A DNA stretch of 64,000 bases from Megasphaera coli (GTDB taxonomy: Bacteria; Bacillota; Negativicutes; Veillonellales; Megasphaeraceae): contig NZ_FMIY01000002.1 in the NCBI RefSeq assembly GCF_900095855.1, forward strand, positions 611,322 through 675,321, given 5' to 3'. Below, one piece after another: positions 35,487-44,056 of this stretch (its first letter is position 1; each line of letters opens with the position of its first letter). The notes below the pieces were generated by a model that saw only the letters and a program-made list of their open reading frames with translations, had not been told where the DNA came from and ran no database searches. The translations under genes were made by a program, and so were the position numbers.

Positions 35487-35515
35487 ACGGGACGTATTGC
35501 AACAGCTCGTCCCGT
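35487..35515. terminator. Hairpin after the amino-acid ABC transporter genes
   Basis: ACGGGACG/CGTCCCGT with a 13-nt loop, just past the ATPase stop on the minus strand. No good T-run, so a weak terminator or stability element. Confidence 0.5.
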
Positions 35516-35520
35516 ATTCC

Positions 35521-36240
35521 TTATAATATTTTTGATAAAAATTCTTTCGTTCTTTCTTCCTGCGGATTCATAAAAAGATCTTCCGGCTTGCCTTCTTCCA
35601 GAACAACACCTTCGTCAATAAAAAGGATCCGGTCGGCCACTTCGCGGGCAAAACCCATTTCATGCGTGACGATGGCCATGGACATACCTTCTTCGGCGAG
35701 CTCTTTTATGACATCCAAAACTTCCCGCACCATTTCCGGATCCAAGGCGGACGTCGGTTCGTCAAAGAGCATAAACTTCGGCTTCATGGCCAGGGCTCTG
35801 GCAATGGCCACACGCTGCTGCTGGCCGCCGGACAAAGTGCCGGGATAGGCATCCTTCTTATCAACCAGTCCGACTTTTGCGAGAAGCTGCACCGCCGTTT
35901 CGACGGCTTCCTCTTTTCCTGTATGACGTCCCTTCATGGGAGCGAGAATAATATTTTCCAGAACCGTCATGTGCGGAAAGAGATTGAAGCGCTGAAATAC
36001 CATGCCCACTTCCATGCGCACTTCATTTATTTTTTTCGCCGAATCCATGCTGATACCGTCGACTATAATTTCGCCGGACGTCGGTTCTTCCAAGTAATTA
36101 ATACAACGCAGAATCGTACTCTTGCCGGAACCGGACGGACCGATAATGACGACTACTTCTTTATCGTGAATGGTCAGATTGACGCCTTTTAAGATCTCAT
36201 GCTTACCGAATGATTTTTTTAAGTCCTTAATTTCTATCAT
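35521..36240 (-). CDS. Polar amino-acid ABC transporter ATP-binding protein
   Basis: GlnQ/HisP-type ATPase, 239 residues: Walker [10 protein letters not shown] near 34-42, Q-loop [17 protein letters not shown], signature [16 protein letters not shown], Walker [14 protein letters not shown], and H-loop [14 protein letters not shown]. It overlaps the permease gene by 14 bp. Powers uptake of a polar amino acid; the substrate cannot be stated because no binding protein is encoded here. Confidence 0.95.
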   Translation of the reverse strand: MIEIKDLKKSFGKHEILKGVNLTIHDKEVVVIIGPSGSGKSTILRCINYLEEPTSGEIIVDGISMDSAKKINEVRMEVGMVFQRFNLFPHMTVLENIILAPMKGRHTGKEEAVETAVQLLAKVGLVDKKDAYPGTLSGGQQQRVAIARALAMKPKFMLFDEPTSALDPEMVREVLDVIKELAEEGMSMAIVTHEMGFAREVADRILFIDEGVVLEEGKPEDLFMNPQEERTKEFLSKIL

Positions 36241-36886
36241 CTACTGCAAACCTCCGTTCCAAGTATGTGACCAGCCGGGCGATGCCGAGCGTCATAATCA
36301 GGTAAATTACGGCGACGGACACCCAGATTTCCAAGGCGCCGTACGTCTTGGAGATGATCAACTGGCCGCGGCGCGTAAGCTCTTCGAAACCGATAACCGA
36401 TACCTGTGACGTTTCTTTGGTCATGGAAATAAACTCGTTTCCCAGAGGCGGAATGACGTGCTTAAAGGCTTGCGGCAAAATGATGTACAGCATGGTCTGC
36501 ATCCACGACAGACCGAGAGAACGGCCCGCTTCCATTTGTCCTTTGTCGACGGACTGGATGCCGGCGCGGAAAATTTCCGACACATAAGCGCCGCTGTTGA
36601 TGGAACACGCCGAAACGGCAGCCACAAAGGGATTGATCTGCTGGCCGATGATGCGCGGTAAGGCGAAATAAATGAGAAATATTTGCACCAGTATGGGCGT
36701 ACCGCGAATAATATTCACATAGCAAACGCAAACGGCGTTCAGTATTTTATTGCCCGACAGGCGGCAGACGCTGACAATGAGGCCCAAAATAAAGCCGAGT
36801 CCTACGGACATGGCCGTAATTTTAATGGTCACGCCTGCACCCATTAACAGTAACGGCAAAGAATTTACGATTAAATCAACATTCAT
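36227..36886 (-). CDS. Polar amino-acid ABC transporter permease
   Basis: HisM/GlnP family inner-membrane subunit, 219 residues, about five helices. Contains [17 protein letters not shown], the EAA-loop stretch [26 protein letters not shown] in parts, and the [17 protein letters not shown] block. A single permease implies a homodimer. GGAG lies upstream; pfkA ends 15 nt before. Confidence 0.95.
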   Translation of the reverse strand: MNVDLIVNSLPLLLMGAGVTIKITAMSVGLGFILGLIVSVCRLSGNKILNAVCVCYVNIIRGTPILVQIFLIYFALPRIIGQQINPFVAAVSACSINSGAYVSEIFRAGIQSVDKGQMEAGRSLGLSWMQTMLYIILPQAFKHVIPPLGNEFISMTKETSQVSVIGFEELTRRGQLIISKTYGALEIWVSVAVIYLIMTLGIARLVTYLERRFAVDDRN

Positions 36887-36901
36887 TCTCTCCCCACTCC
36901 T

Positions 36902-37864
36902 CTATTTTCCCAGCTGATGTATAAGTTTATATATGTTTGTATCGAATTTAAGGCGAACCGTATGCGCCTCTTCGTACGGTACGGCGGCAATTTTTTGCCC
37001 GACAGAGCCGATAATACAGTTATACTGCCCCGCAATAAGGGTATCTACGGCCTTTTGCGCAAAAAGTCCCGCCATAATCGAGTCGTACGCCGTCGGCGAA
37101 CCGCCGCGCTGAATATAGCCGAGAACGGTCAAATTCGCTTCCAGGTACGTGTGTTCCCGTATGTAATCGACGACGGTGCCGCTGTTTGCCGCTCCTTCGG
37201 CAACAATAATAATACTGCTGCGTTTCTTCATACCGTGCGATGCCAGGAGATCGCCGCAGAGGGCCGCCAAATCGACGGGCTTTTCCGGCGTCAATACCGC
37301 TTCGGCACCGACTGCCAGACCCGAATAGAGGGCGATGAATCCCGCATGGCGCCCCATGACCTCTACGACGGCCACGCGGTCATGAGAAACGGCAGTGTCG
37401 CGAATTTTGTTGACCGACACGAGAACCGTATTGACGGCCGTATCCAGTCCGACGGTGTATTCCGTACCGATCATGTCGCCGTCAATGGTACCGGGAATAA
37501 CAACTGTCGGCATACCGAAAGAGCTGAGGGCCTGCGCCCCCTTCATGGAGCCGTCACCGCCAATGACGACGAGGGCGTCTATCTGTCGTCGCCGCAAAAA
37601 TTTTGCAGCCCGTTCCTGCACGTTGCGGTCAAAAAACTCCTTACAGCGGGCCGTACGCAAAAATGTGCCGCCCCGCTGAATCGTCTCACCGACGGCACGC
37701 CTGTCGAGGGGACGCATTTCTTCCTCTATGAGGCCGGCATAGCCGTGGGCAATGCCTTCCACGGCGATCCCCTTGCAGTCGGCATAGCGCGTAACACCGC
37801 GAATAGCCGCATTCATGCCCGGCGCGTCACCGCCGCTTGTCAGTACCGCTATTTTTTGTATCAT
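36902..37864 (-). CDS. pfkA: ATP-dependent 6-phosphofructokinase
   Basis: Committing step of glycolysis. 320 residues from MIQKIAVLTS, the usual size; this start overlaps aroK by 38 bp and has only a weak AAGAG site, so a nearby GTG (37882) is possible. GGDGS (102-106) and a glycine before TID mark ATP rather than pyrophosphate use. The catalytic motif, usually TIDND, is TIDGD (126-130), keeping both aspartates. GRHAGFIAL and QRGGSPTAYD are intact. Lies downstream of aroK. Confidence 0.94.
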   Translation of the reverse strand: MIQKIAVLTSGGDAPGMNAAIRGVTRYADCKGIAVEGIAHGYAGLIEEEMRPLDRRAVGETIQRGGTFLRTARCKEFFDRNVQERAAKFLRRRQIDALVVIGGDGSMKGAQALSSFGMPTVVIPGTIDGDMIGTEYTVGLDTAVNTVLVSVNKIRDTAVSHDRVAVVEVMGRHAGFIALYSGLAVGAEAVLTPEKPVDLAALCGDLLASHGMKKRSSIIIVAEGAANSGTVVDYIREHTYLEANLTVLGYIQRGGSPTAYDSIMAGLFAQKAVDTLIAGQYNCIIGSVGQKIAAVPYEEAHTVRLKFDTNIYKLIHQLGK

Positions 37865-38423
37865 TTCGCTTCTCTTCACCCCCTGTGCCGCGTTTGACAA
37901 AATATATGTTTGCATTCTTAATATGTTCAACGATCATGTCCACAATTTGTGACGCACCGCCGCGCGTCGTGTCAACAGTAAAATCACAGTACGGATATAC
38001 GGCCTTCCACTGTTCCATCATGGTGTGCACGAAGTTCTGTAAATCATCGTAGTCCACAGTGGGCCGTTTCCCGATGTGGCGTCCGACGCGCTCCGTTACG
38101 CGATACGGCTCGGACACAAGTGCGACGATAATGCCGTGACGATGAAGAATGCGGTAGGTCTCAATATTCATGGGAAAATTCCCGCCTACGGAAATAACGG
38201 CCTCGTGATAACGGCTCACTTGATGCAGAATGGCAATTTCTTTTTCGCGAAAGGCCTTTACTCCGAAAGACCCGTAGTATTCGGCAATGGACATGGCCGT
38301 ATCCCGCTCCAGACGACGATCCGTATCGACGAATTGCCAGTTCATACGCTGTGCCAATTTACGGCCGATATGACTCTTACCGCTTCCCATCATACCGACG
38401 AGAACGATATTTCGCTTTACCAT
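37827..38423 (-). CDS. aroK: Shikimate kinase family protein
   Basis: Phosphorylates shikimate in aromatic amino-acid synthesis. 198 residues: P-loop GMMGSGKS (10-17), shikimate-binding DTD (33-35), FREKE with the binding arginine at 59, and a lid segment GKRPTVDYDD. The second binding motif, normally GGG, reads GGN (80-82). The basic C-terminal tail (about 20 residues, rich in K, R, G) extends beyond the usual 165-175 residues. Kinase function is likely, shikimate specificity less sure. Confidence 0.8.
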   Translation of the reverse strand: MVKRNIVLVGMMGSGKSHIGRKLAQRMNWQFVDTDRRLERDTAMSIAEYYGSFGVKAFREKEIAILHQVSRYHEAVISVGGNFPMNIETYRILHRHGIIVALVSEPYRVTERVGRHIGKRPTVDYDDLQNFVHTMMEQWKAVYPYCDFTVDTTRGGASQIVDMIVEHIKNANIYFVKRGTGGEEKRNDTKNSGTDKRR

Positions 38424-38511
38424 TGCTTCCCCCCTTATGCCGAATTTGAAAATCTATACGTGTTGTGGGCTATATTATAACAGAAAAAATCAGCAAATAA
38501 CAGTATAAACA

Positions 38512-38566
38512 TAAAAAAAATAGCTCATTTTATGCATTATTTATGATAAATCTGCATAATATGAGC
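38512..38566 (-). terminator. Terminator of the type IV pilus operon
   Basis: GCTCATATTATGCA pairs with TGCATAAAATGAGC across a loop of 16, followed by TATTTTTTTT on the minus strand, 24 bp beyond the pilO-like stop. A TATAAT at 38474-38479 on the minus strand probably belongs to the aroK promoter. Confidence 0.8.
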
Positions 38567-38589
38567 ATTTTGGCAGTATATATGAAGTT

Positions 38590-39051
38590 TTATTTTCTCT
38601 CGTCGTTGCCGTAAGGAACAATGAGAAAGGTTAATTGCAAAGCTTCACCGGTCCGTTTGATTTCTTTCAGCTCCGTTCGCACGGGCGGAAAGGCTTCGTC
38701 AAGGACATCGAAAAAACGGATGATATCACTGTACGAACCTTCAGCCGTACCTTCGTATCCGCCTTCTTTCGCTCCGCTTTGCCGTAAAGACAAAAGCTGT
38801 ACCTTACAAACTGCAGCCCGCTCTTCCAAGAGGCCGGGAAAGTCCGTTTTTTCACCTATGGCAAAGGGCCGGCTTTCGCCGCCGTCACGGTCGTCCGTGT
38901 CATACGCCGCCAAGAGACGATTGGTTTCACGCCAATTGCGGCAAAGATCGTAGAGAGCCGCATCACGACAGAATAAAAAGAAGAGGACACAGCTTGTAAG
39001 ACCTATAATGAAAGGCATGTATTTTTCTTTTATGTCATTGATGCATATCAC
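38590..39051 (-). CDS. PilO-like type IV pilus assembly protein
   Basis: 153 residues with a GTG start at 39051 and GGAG 7 nt upstream; it overlaps the previous gene by 17 bp. One membrane helix (about 12-28), then a coiled stretch and a small alpha/beta domain ending LTFLIVPYGNDERK. SYSDIIRFFDVLDEAFPP resembles the PilO/GspM 'Y-x-x-I-x-x-F-L' helix. Gene order after a PilN-like domain supports PilO, which in diderms links the inner-membrane platform to the outer part. Confidence 0.65.
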   Translation of the reverse strand: MICINDIKEKYMPFIIGLTSCVLFFLFCRDAALYDLCRNWRETNRLLAAYDTDDRDGGESRPFAIGEKTDFPGLLEERAAVCKVQLLSLRQSGAKEGGYEGTAEGSYSDIIRFFDVLDEAFPPVRTELKEIKRTGEALQLTFLIVPYGNDERK

Positions 39052-40297
39052 CGTTTATCTCCACCGTCAACTCAAAGCGGGCCGCCTTTTCTTTTCCCTC
39101 GACGCGACGCACGTCGACACGTGCCTTATCCATTGCCTTCGTCAGCCTCCCCTGCCAGACGGCAATATCTTCTTTTCTTTCCGTCTTTGCCGTGACGGTA
39201 AAAACGTTGCGCGTACAGGACAAGGATTCAACTTCTACGCCGGCCGGCTTAGTCCCGCTGAGAGCTACGAGCAGGGACGTAATATGCGTTCGCCCGTCAA
39301 GGCGCCTCTTCAGTTCCTTGGCGGCCCGTTCGGCCTCCCGCCCTTTCCCGTTGGCCGCAGCCACACGTTCCGCCACGGCCCGGCCGTCTGTGCAATAAGC
39401 GGTGTATTCACGTTGCAGAACGCGTTCCGTAACCTGCCCTGCTATAGCCGTTAATACGCAGGCGCTGATGAGGATGATTTCCACGGCGGGAGCATATTTC
39501 TTCAGCGTTCTTTTACCAATTTCTTCAGTCTCTTCTTTTTCAAGTAAATTGAAGCGCATATGCCGTGCGTACAACCCGGTCACGAGCAGAGCCGCCGTAC
39601 CGGAACAACCGGCATAAACGGCCTTTTGCAGCCACTTCGAATCGCCATGAACCTGCAGCGAGTCTGCCGCATCGGCGTCATCACCGTTTTTTTTCTCTTC
39701 GCAGACATAAGCCTCGACGGAACGAGGTTTTAAGACGACAGTATGGCGAAAGGCGCCGTCATCAATGAACACGGTACCTTCATAAGCGGAGCAAAAATCC
39801 CGTACCGCCGCCGGCAAAACGTCTACCGCCAAAAGAGTCACTCCCTTTTTGACACAACAAGCGTGCAAAGCCGCTATGAAGTCCTGCGGATAGGCGGCGG
39901 CAAGCCATTCGTACTCGTTACTGCCCGCATCTTTTTTCACGCACCGTACATCAAAGAGATAGCCGTCACCGCTGTCCAACATAATGCCGCTCCAGGCGAC
40001 GGACTGCTTCGCTTCTTTGCGGCTTCTTGTCGGCAGAGAGACCGTGCGCATGACAAGACGCTCATCACCGATGATTATATAAATACCGTAGTCCGCAAGA
40101 CCGTAAACGTCAATACAATCGGCCAAGGCAAGGAGCATTCGCCCGTCGCCGGCCCTACGCTGTGCCGGCGTATAATCGTACTGCAGGTATTGGCACATAT
40201 TCGTACGATAAAAGCGCGTCTTTTCTTCCTTTAATATATATAAACCATTTTTCCCCGGCCAGATGACGGCCTTGCGCCTGCAAAAACTGTTCATCAT
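39035..40297 (-). CDS. PilM-PilN fusion-like pilus assembly protein
   Basis: About 420 residues; ATG at 40297 is preferred over a TTG eleven codons earlier. The first 200 residues look like the actin-like PilM/HofM fold (GLYILKEEKTRFY, IIIGDERLVMRTVSLP, LLAVDVLPAAVRDF), although shortened. After a charged linker comes a PilN-like part: RHMRFNLLEKEE resembles the conserved N-terminal 'NLLP' motif, then a membrane helix (IILISACVLTAIAG), a coiled coil with several KELKRR repeats, and a ferredoxin-like end. In most bacteria these are two proteins; here the interaction is covalent. Confidence 0.7.
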   Translation of the reverse strand: MMNSFCRRKAVIWPGKNGLYILKEEKTRFYRTNMCQYLQYDYTPAQRRAGDGRMLLALADCIDVYGLADYGIYIIIGDERLVMRTVSLPTRSRKEAKQSVAWSGIMLDSGDGYLFDVRCVKKDAGSNEYEWLAAAYPQDFIAALHACCVKKGVTLLAVDVLPAAVRDFCSAYEGTVFIDDGAFRHTVVLKPRSVEAYVCEEKKNGDDADAADSLQVHGDSKWLQKAVYAGCSGTAALLVTGLYARHMRFNLLEKEETEEIGKRTLKKYAPAVEIILISACVLTAIAGQVTERVLQREYTAYCTDGRAVAERVAAANGKGREAERAAKELKRRLDGRTHITSLLVALSGTKPAGVEVESLSCTRNVFTVTAKTERKEDIAVWQGRLTKAMDKARVDVRRVEGKEKAARFELTVEINGDMHQ

Positions 40298-40310
40298 ATT
40301 ACAAATTCCG

Positions 40311-40721
40311 TCAATATCGAACCCAATCAATGAGAAGGTCGCCGTTTTCGGCGCGTTTATCCGGCACTACCCGTATAGAGCAAGTCTTGGCGACGGCCCC
40401 GTCGGCCGTCACGCCGTAACCGCTAAGCATAATACCTTCGTAAAAGGATGAAATTCGAATGCCCAAGACATCCCCGGGCTCGGTCAATCCATATGAATCC
40501 GGCAGAGCCGCAGCAGTAAATTTTCCGTCGGCCTTACATTTTTCATAGCCTATGGCCAAAGCGCTTTCCGCCAAATACGCAGCTTGTGCCGCACGGTAAT
40601 AATCCTTTGCCGCCTTGATCTCAAAGAAGGTGAACCGCGCCGTCATAACGGCTGCCGCCAGAAGCCCCGTGCCCATGGCAAGGACTGCATACGTCAAAAA
40701 TCCGTTCTCACGTCTCTCCAT
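40311..40721 (-). CDS. Pseudopilin-like protein, PilX/GspK type
   Basis: 136 residues from MERRENG, 7 nt after a GGAGG. The N-terminus ENGFLTYAVLAMGTGLLAAAV has a glycine-phenylalanine junction and a long hydrophobic helix, but the +5 glutamate typical of prepilins is missing, as in GspK/PilX-like minor pilins. The helix continues into EIKAAKDYYRAAQAAYLAESAL, matching the 'A-x-Y-x-A-E-S' pattern of PilX-like proteins. Confidence 0.65.
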   Translation of the reverse strand: MERRENGFLTYAVLAMGTGLLAAAVMTARFTFFEIKAAKDYYRAAQAAYLAESALAIGYEKCKADGKFTAAALPDSYGLTEPGDVLGIRISSFYEGIMLSGYGVTADGAVAKTCSIRVVPDKRAENGDLLIDWVRY

Positions 40722-41253
40722 GGTCATTCCTCCAAATCCTTGCCAGCGGCAAGGCGCGCACGGCACAGATCTGCTCGTCGCCGGTGCGCCTGTTTACAAG
40801 GACGAACCGCATGCAAATCGTATCGCCGTCCTCCGAAAAGTAAGGCTCCTTGCCGTAGTGTGCAATATAAACATTCGTATATCCTTCGCCGTTGTCGTTG
40901 CCCGTAAGGGGCTGGCGATTGCCATGGTCAAGCCGCCTGTACAGATGCCGTCCGCTGATGAAATACCCCGACTCTTCGCCGGCGGCATTTTTAAACAGGA
41001 TCTGTGACGGCGTAACGCGGCAGTCCGCAGCATAACGCAAATCCGCATAGACGATTTCTTCACAGGCCATGGTCTGACGAAGCAGATTATGCCGTGCTCC
41101 CGCTCTTACATAAAGTCTCGTTCCCTGTGCAACGATACTGAAGAAGAGGACAATCATAACAAGAGCCGCTGTCGTATACATAAGTATCTCCGTCAATAAA
41201 AAACCGTTCTTATTTCGTTCTCTCCAGGAGGGCAAATCTGTATACTTCCCCAT
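40708..41253 (-). CDS. Minor pseudopilin with prepilin signal
   Basis: 181 residues. Short basic leader ending RNKNG then FLLTEILMYTTAALVMIVLFF: the G|F cleavage site and glutamate at +5 are present. The globular part (about 45-180) includes YADLRYAADCRV and LYRRLDHGNRQPLTG, similar to PilW/GspJ-like minor pilins. Overlaps both neighbours, so it is tightly coupled. Confidence 0.7.
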   Translation of the reverse strand: MGKYTDLPSWRERNKNGFLLTEILMYTTAALVMIVLFFSIVAQGTRLYVRAGARHNLLRQTMACEEIVYADLRYAADCRVTPSQILFKNAAGEESGYFISGRHLYRRLDHGNRQPLTGNDNGEGYTNVYIAHYGKEPYFSEDGDTICMRFVLVNRRTGDEQICAVRALPLARIWRNDHGET

Positions 41254-41569
41254 ATTCGTCCCTAACCGTTACGATTCGTTTTCTGAAAGGACCTGTCCGC
41301 TCCGTTTCAGCCGCAACCGTAAGACCGTATTTTTTCTGAAGCATGTTGTCATGTTGCGGGGACAACCCGGCACTGCGCTCCATGACATCCTTTCCGACTG
41401 TTGTCGCCGCCCGTATGGCCTCGGCCCGTTTCATGCTGTACATTGCCTGACGAAAGCAGGTAAAGGCTGCGCCGAAAAGAATAAGACCCACGGCCGCCGC
41501 TATGAGCACTTCGCAGAGCATGAAGCCCTTTTCCCTATTCCAGACGCACGCGTCCGGTCTGGGCGGCAA
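41210..41569 (-). CDS. Minor pseudopilin with prepilin signal (start uncertain)
   Basis: The diagnostic segment EKG|FMLCEVLIAAAVGLILFG has the prepilin cleavage site with glutamate at +5, so the start must lie upstream of it. The only plausible upstream codon is TTG at 41569, inside the previous gene, giving about 119 residues with an 18-residue leader; an ATG at the methionine of FMLCE would lose the leader. GspI/PilV-like. Ends EVYRFALLERTK. Confidence 0.6.
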   Translation of the reverse strand: MPPRPDACVWNREKGFMLCEVLIAAAVGLILFGAAFTCFRQAMYSMKRAEAIRAATTVGKDVMERSAGLSPQHDNMLQKKYGLTVAAETERTGPFRKRIVTVRDEYGEVYRFALLERTK

Positions 41570-41984
41570 TAATGATCTCACGTCTGTATGACTTGTCTTT
41601 CGTCTGCACAATAATGCGCATTTCCTTGTCTTCCGGCCTACCTTGGGCATCAAAAGACATAGAGCCGCCCACGGCGACGATATTCGGGCCGAATTTTCTT
41701 CTTTTAACCCTCGTAAAGACGTTACGCGCAATTGTATATTCCCTTTCCCGCACATGCAATCGCCATTTTTCTCTGCTTGCGCTGCCGTTGGCAACGGCAC
41801 GAATGCGCATATTCTCCAAATCCGTGACAAGCTCCTGCACCGCCGTGTCAACAGCATACCGTTCATGGCGACGCTGCAGAGCCGTCGGCACGGCCGCCGT
41901 CAGTACAAGCATAAAAATAAAGACGCATACGAGCAGCTCCGTCAGCATATAACCGCCGGTCAGAGACTTACGGGCAGTACGCAC
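41535..41984 (-). CDS. Pseudopilin, GspH/FimT type
   Basis: 149 residues from a GTG at 41984 with AAGGAG 8 nt upstream, which gives a leader of about 11 residues ending in GG before YMLTELLVCVFIFML; glutamate at +5 is present. A C-terminal segment MRIIVQTKDKSYRREIIIAAQTGRVRLE (in parts) has the GspH-like 'GRV' ending. Its start overlaps the prepilin peptidase gene. Confidence 0.7.
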   Translation of the reverse strand: MRTARKSLTGGYMLTELLVCVFIFMLVLTAAVPTALQRRHERYAVDTAVQELVTDLENMRIRAVANGSASREKWRLHVREREYTIARNVFTRVKRRKFGPNIVAVGGSMSFDAQGRPEDKEMRIIVQTKDKSYRREIIIAAQTGRVRLE

Positions 41985-42427
41985 TGCACCCACTCCTTGT
42001 AGAAAATAAGCGATACCCACCATCCGGCCAATAAGAAAGGCGCAAAAGGTACGTATCCGCTCCCCCGTACAAACCGCTGCGGCACGGCAATGACAAGGGC
42101 TGACGCGAAGGCGAAAAGAACCATACCGTAAGCACCTATGCCGGTGCATCCGATACTGAGGACGACCCCCAGCTTTACGTCACCGCTGCCCATACCGCCG
42201 CGCGAGAAGACATATATAAGGATAAAGAAGAGGGACACGCCGGCGGAGACGGCAAGATCCGGCTCTACGAGGTGCATACCGAGGGCAAAGGCCTGCACTG
42301 CGGCCAAGCAGAGAACGCCGACGTCAGGCACCCAATACCAACGTAAATCCGTATAGGCTATGACAAGTGTAAGCGTGGCGACAGCCGCCAAATATATTGC
42401 ACCGCCGACGCCGGCAAATTGTCCCAT
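41960..42427 (-). CDS. Short prepilin peptidase (A24 family)
   Basis: 155 residues, six hydrophobic segments; aspartyl protease of the inner membrane that cuts prepilin leaders. Catalytic aspartates: D in IAYTDLRWYWVPD and D in the GMGSGDVKLG motif. The N-terminal cytoplasmic methyltransferase domain with its CxxC motifs is absent, so N-methylation of the pilins is not expected from this enzyme. Perfect AAGGAGGT site. It lies directly after the major pilin gene. Confidence 0.88.
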   Translation of the reverse strand: MGQFAGVGGAIYLAAVATLTLVIAYTDLRWYWVPDVGVLCLAAVQAFALGMHLVEPDLAVSAGVSLFFILIYVFSRGGMGSGDVKLGVVLSIGCTGIGAYGMVLFAFASALVIAVPQRFVRGSGYVPFAPFLLAGWWVSLIFYKEWVQCVLPVSL

Positions 42428-42438
42428 TTCGTACCTCC

Positions 42439-42834
42439 TTAGGATCCGCCGTTTTTAATGTCTTCCATTTGTGACGTGTACGTCTTGCCGTCAAAGGTAC
42501 CGGACACGACACCGTCGGCGCTTATCGTATAATTCGTATTGTCCGGCAGCTTCGGTTCAAACTGCAAGTACGCCTTGCCCTCACTGTCCTTCTCAGCCAG
42601 TGCGGCCACGCTGTCCGGATACTTGCCTTTATCAATTTCATAGAGAGCCGCCGCATTGTCGATGGTACGAATATCCGCACTGATTTTAGCGAGCTTTGCC
42701 GTCTTGCCGGCGGACATGAACTTCGGTACGGCAACGGTGGCGAGAATTAAGATAATACTGACGACAACCAACATTTCAAGCAGAGAAAAACCGTTGCGCA
42801 CAGGTTTTTTCCAAGTTTTTTTCAAGCGAATCAT
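42439..42834 (-). CDS. Major type IV pilin-like protein
   Basis: 131 residues from MIRLKKTWKKPVRNG; AAGGAGAG precedes. The leader is 15 residues, cut G|FSLLEMLVVVSIILILATVAVP, with glutamate at +5 and the typical pilin helix. The short globular part (ADIRTIDNAAALYEIDKGKYPDS in parts) resembles ComGC/GspG-like pilins with the 'Y-P' motif and lacks the C-terminal disulfide loop of classic PilA. It is closest to GspG/short type IVa pilins. Confidence 0.88.
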   Translation of the reverse strand: MIRLKKTWKKPVRNGFSLLEMLVVVSIILILATVAVPKFMSAGKTAKLAKISADIRTIDNAAALYEIDKGKYPDSVAALAEKDSEGKAYLQFEPKLPDNTNYTISADGVVSGTFDGKTYTSQMEDIKNGGS

Positions 42835-42853
42835 AAATACTCTCCTTTCCCGG

Positions 42854-44056
42854 CTATTCACCGACGGCCGTAACCATGTCCAAAAGGGGCAATAAGAGCC
42901 CAAGCACAAGGGCACCCGTCACGAGGCCGACGAAAACCAGTATAAGCGGCTCCGTCACCTTCCGTATAAGTGACATCAGTTGCTGCAGCCGCCAACCGTA
43001 GTAAGTGGAAATTGTCCGGAGAACCTTGTCATAGTCTCCCGTCGTTTCGCCGACTTTCAGCATTGTTTCTACGTAAGATGTCCCGAATCTTCCCGTTTTA
43101 ACGGCATCACTGAAAGACATGCCGTTCTCCAGACAACGAGCCATACGATGCACGTGGCCGCGAAAGGTCAAAAGCGGAATAACGGCAGCGGCATCCTGAA
43201 TGGCGTCTAAAATCGGGATGCCCCCGGCCATTTGCACGGATAAAATCAAGCTGAACCGCTGCCAAGACCAAAGCAGACAGACGTGCCGTATCCACGCGGC
43301 TCTGAAAAGTAAGTTTTCTCCTATTTCCCTATACCGCCTCCTTCGTAATGCCGAATATATTGAAATACCTGCGGCGACGAGGGCGCTGAAGACGAAGGCG
43401 CCGTAATCGCGCAGGAAATTTCCCGTTGCAAGTAAAATGCGCGTACCTTTCGGCAAGGGCGTTCCCATTTCGGAAAAAAGTTCCGCAAAGACCGGGAGTA
43501 TGAAAAAAACGGCGCCGAAGAAAAGAAGTGTAATACAGATAAACAGAAAAGCAGGATAAATAAAAATGCCGCGAATCCGCGCCTGCTGTTCCTGCGACGC
43601 CTTATAATATTCACCGAGAAGACACAGCATTTCTTCTACATGTCCGGACCGCTCCCCGGCGCGTATAATATTACACGCCAGCGGCGGAAAGAGGCCCGTC
43701 TCTTCCATGGAAGCCGCTGCGCTCTTACCGCTTTCCATGGCGGCAATACAGTTTTTGAGACGCATGGCGTCCTTTTTGTCGCGCACATCCGATAAAAGAA
43801 GCTTCCATGCTTCGACAAAAGAAATGCCCGTCGCCGCAAGCAGGGCTGTCTGATTGAAGAAAAAGGACAACCGTTCGGCGGTCATGCTTTTCTCTTTTTC
43901 CCGGCTGCCGAAAAGTCCGTATTTCTCCTGCACGGACAGAACCCGCTTTTTTTCCCGCTTCAATTTTTCCCGTACCGCCGAAGCGGACGGCGCAAAGAGA
44001 ATATACTCCCGCTCCCTGCCGTCGACATCTGTCATATGGACGGAAAATCGTCTCAT
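42854..44056 (-). CDS. pilC: Type IV pilus inner-membrane platform protein PilC (GspF family)
   Basis: 400 residues with two GspF repeats: the first about 60-190 (AERLSFFFNQTALLAATGISFVEAW in parts, RSGHVEEMLCLLGEYY), the second about 260-395 (LWSWQRFSLILSVQMAGGIPILDAI, MLKVGETTGDYDKVL). Three membrane helices. It forms the rotating platform driven by PilB/PilT. Its ATG overlaps the pilT stop by 4 bp. Confidence 0.93.
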   Translation of the reverse strand: MRRFSVHMTDVDGREREYILFAPSASAVREKLKREKKRVLSVQEKYGLFGSREKEKSMTAERLSFFFNQTALLAATGISFVEAWKLLLSDVRDKKDAMRLKNCIAAMESGKSAAASMEETGLFPPLACNIIRAGERSGHVEEMLCLLGEYYKASQEQQARIRGIFIYPAFLFICITLLFFGAVFFILPVFAELFSEMGTPLPKGTRILLATGNFLRDYGAFVFSALVAAGISIYSALRRRRYREIGENLLFRAAWIRHVCLLWSWQRFSLILSVQMAGGIPILDAIQDAAAVIPLLTFRGHVHRMARCLENGMSFSDAVKTGRFGTSYVETMLKVGETTGDYDKVLRTISTYYGWRLQQLMSLIRKVTEPLILVFVGLVTGALVLGLLLPLLDMVTAVGE

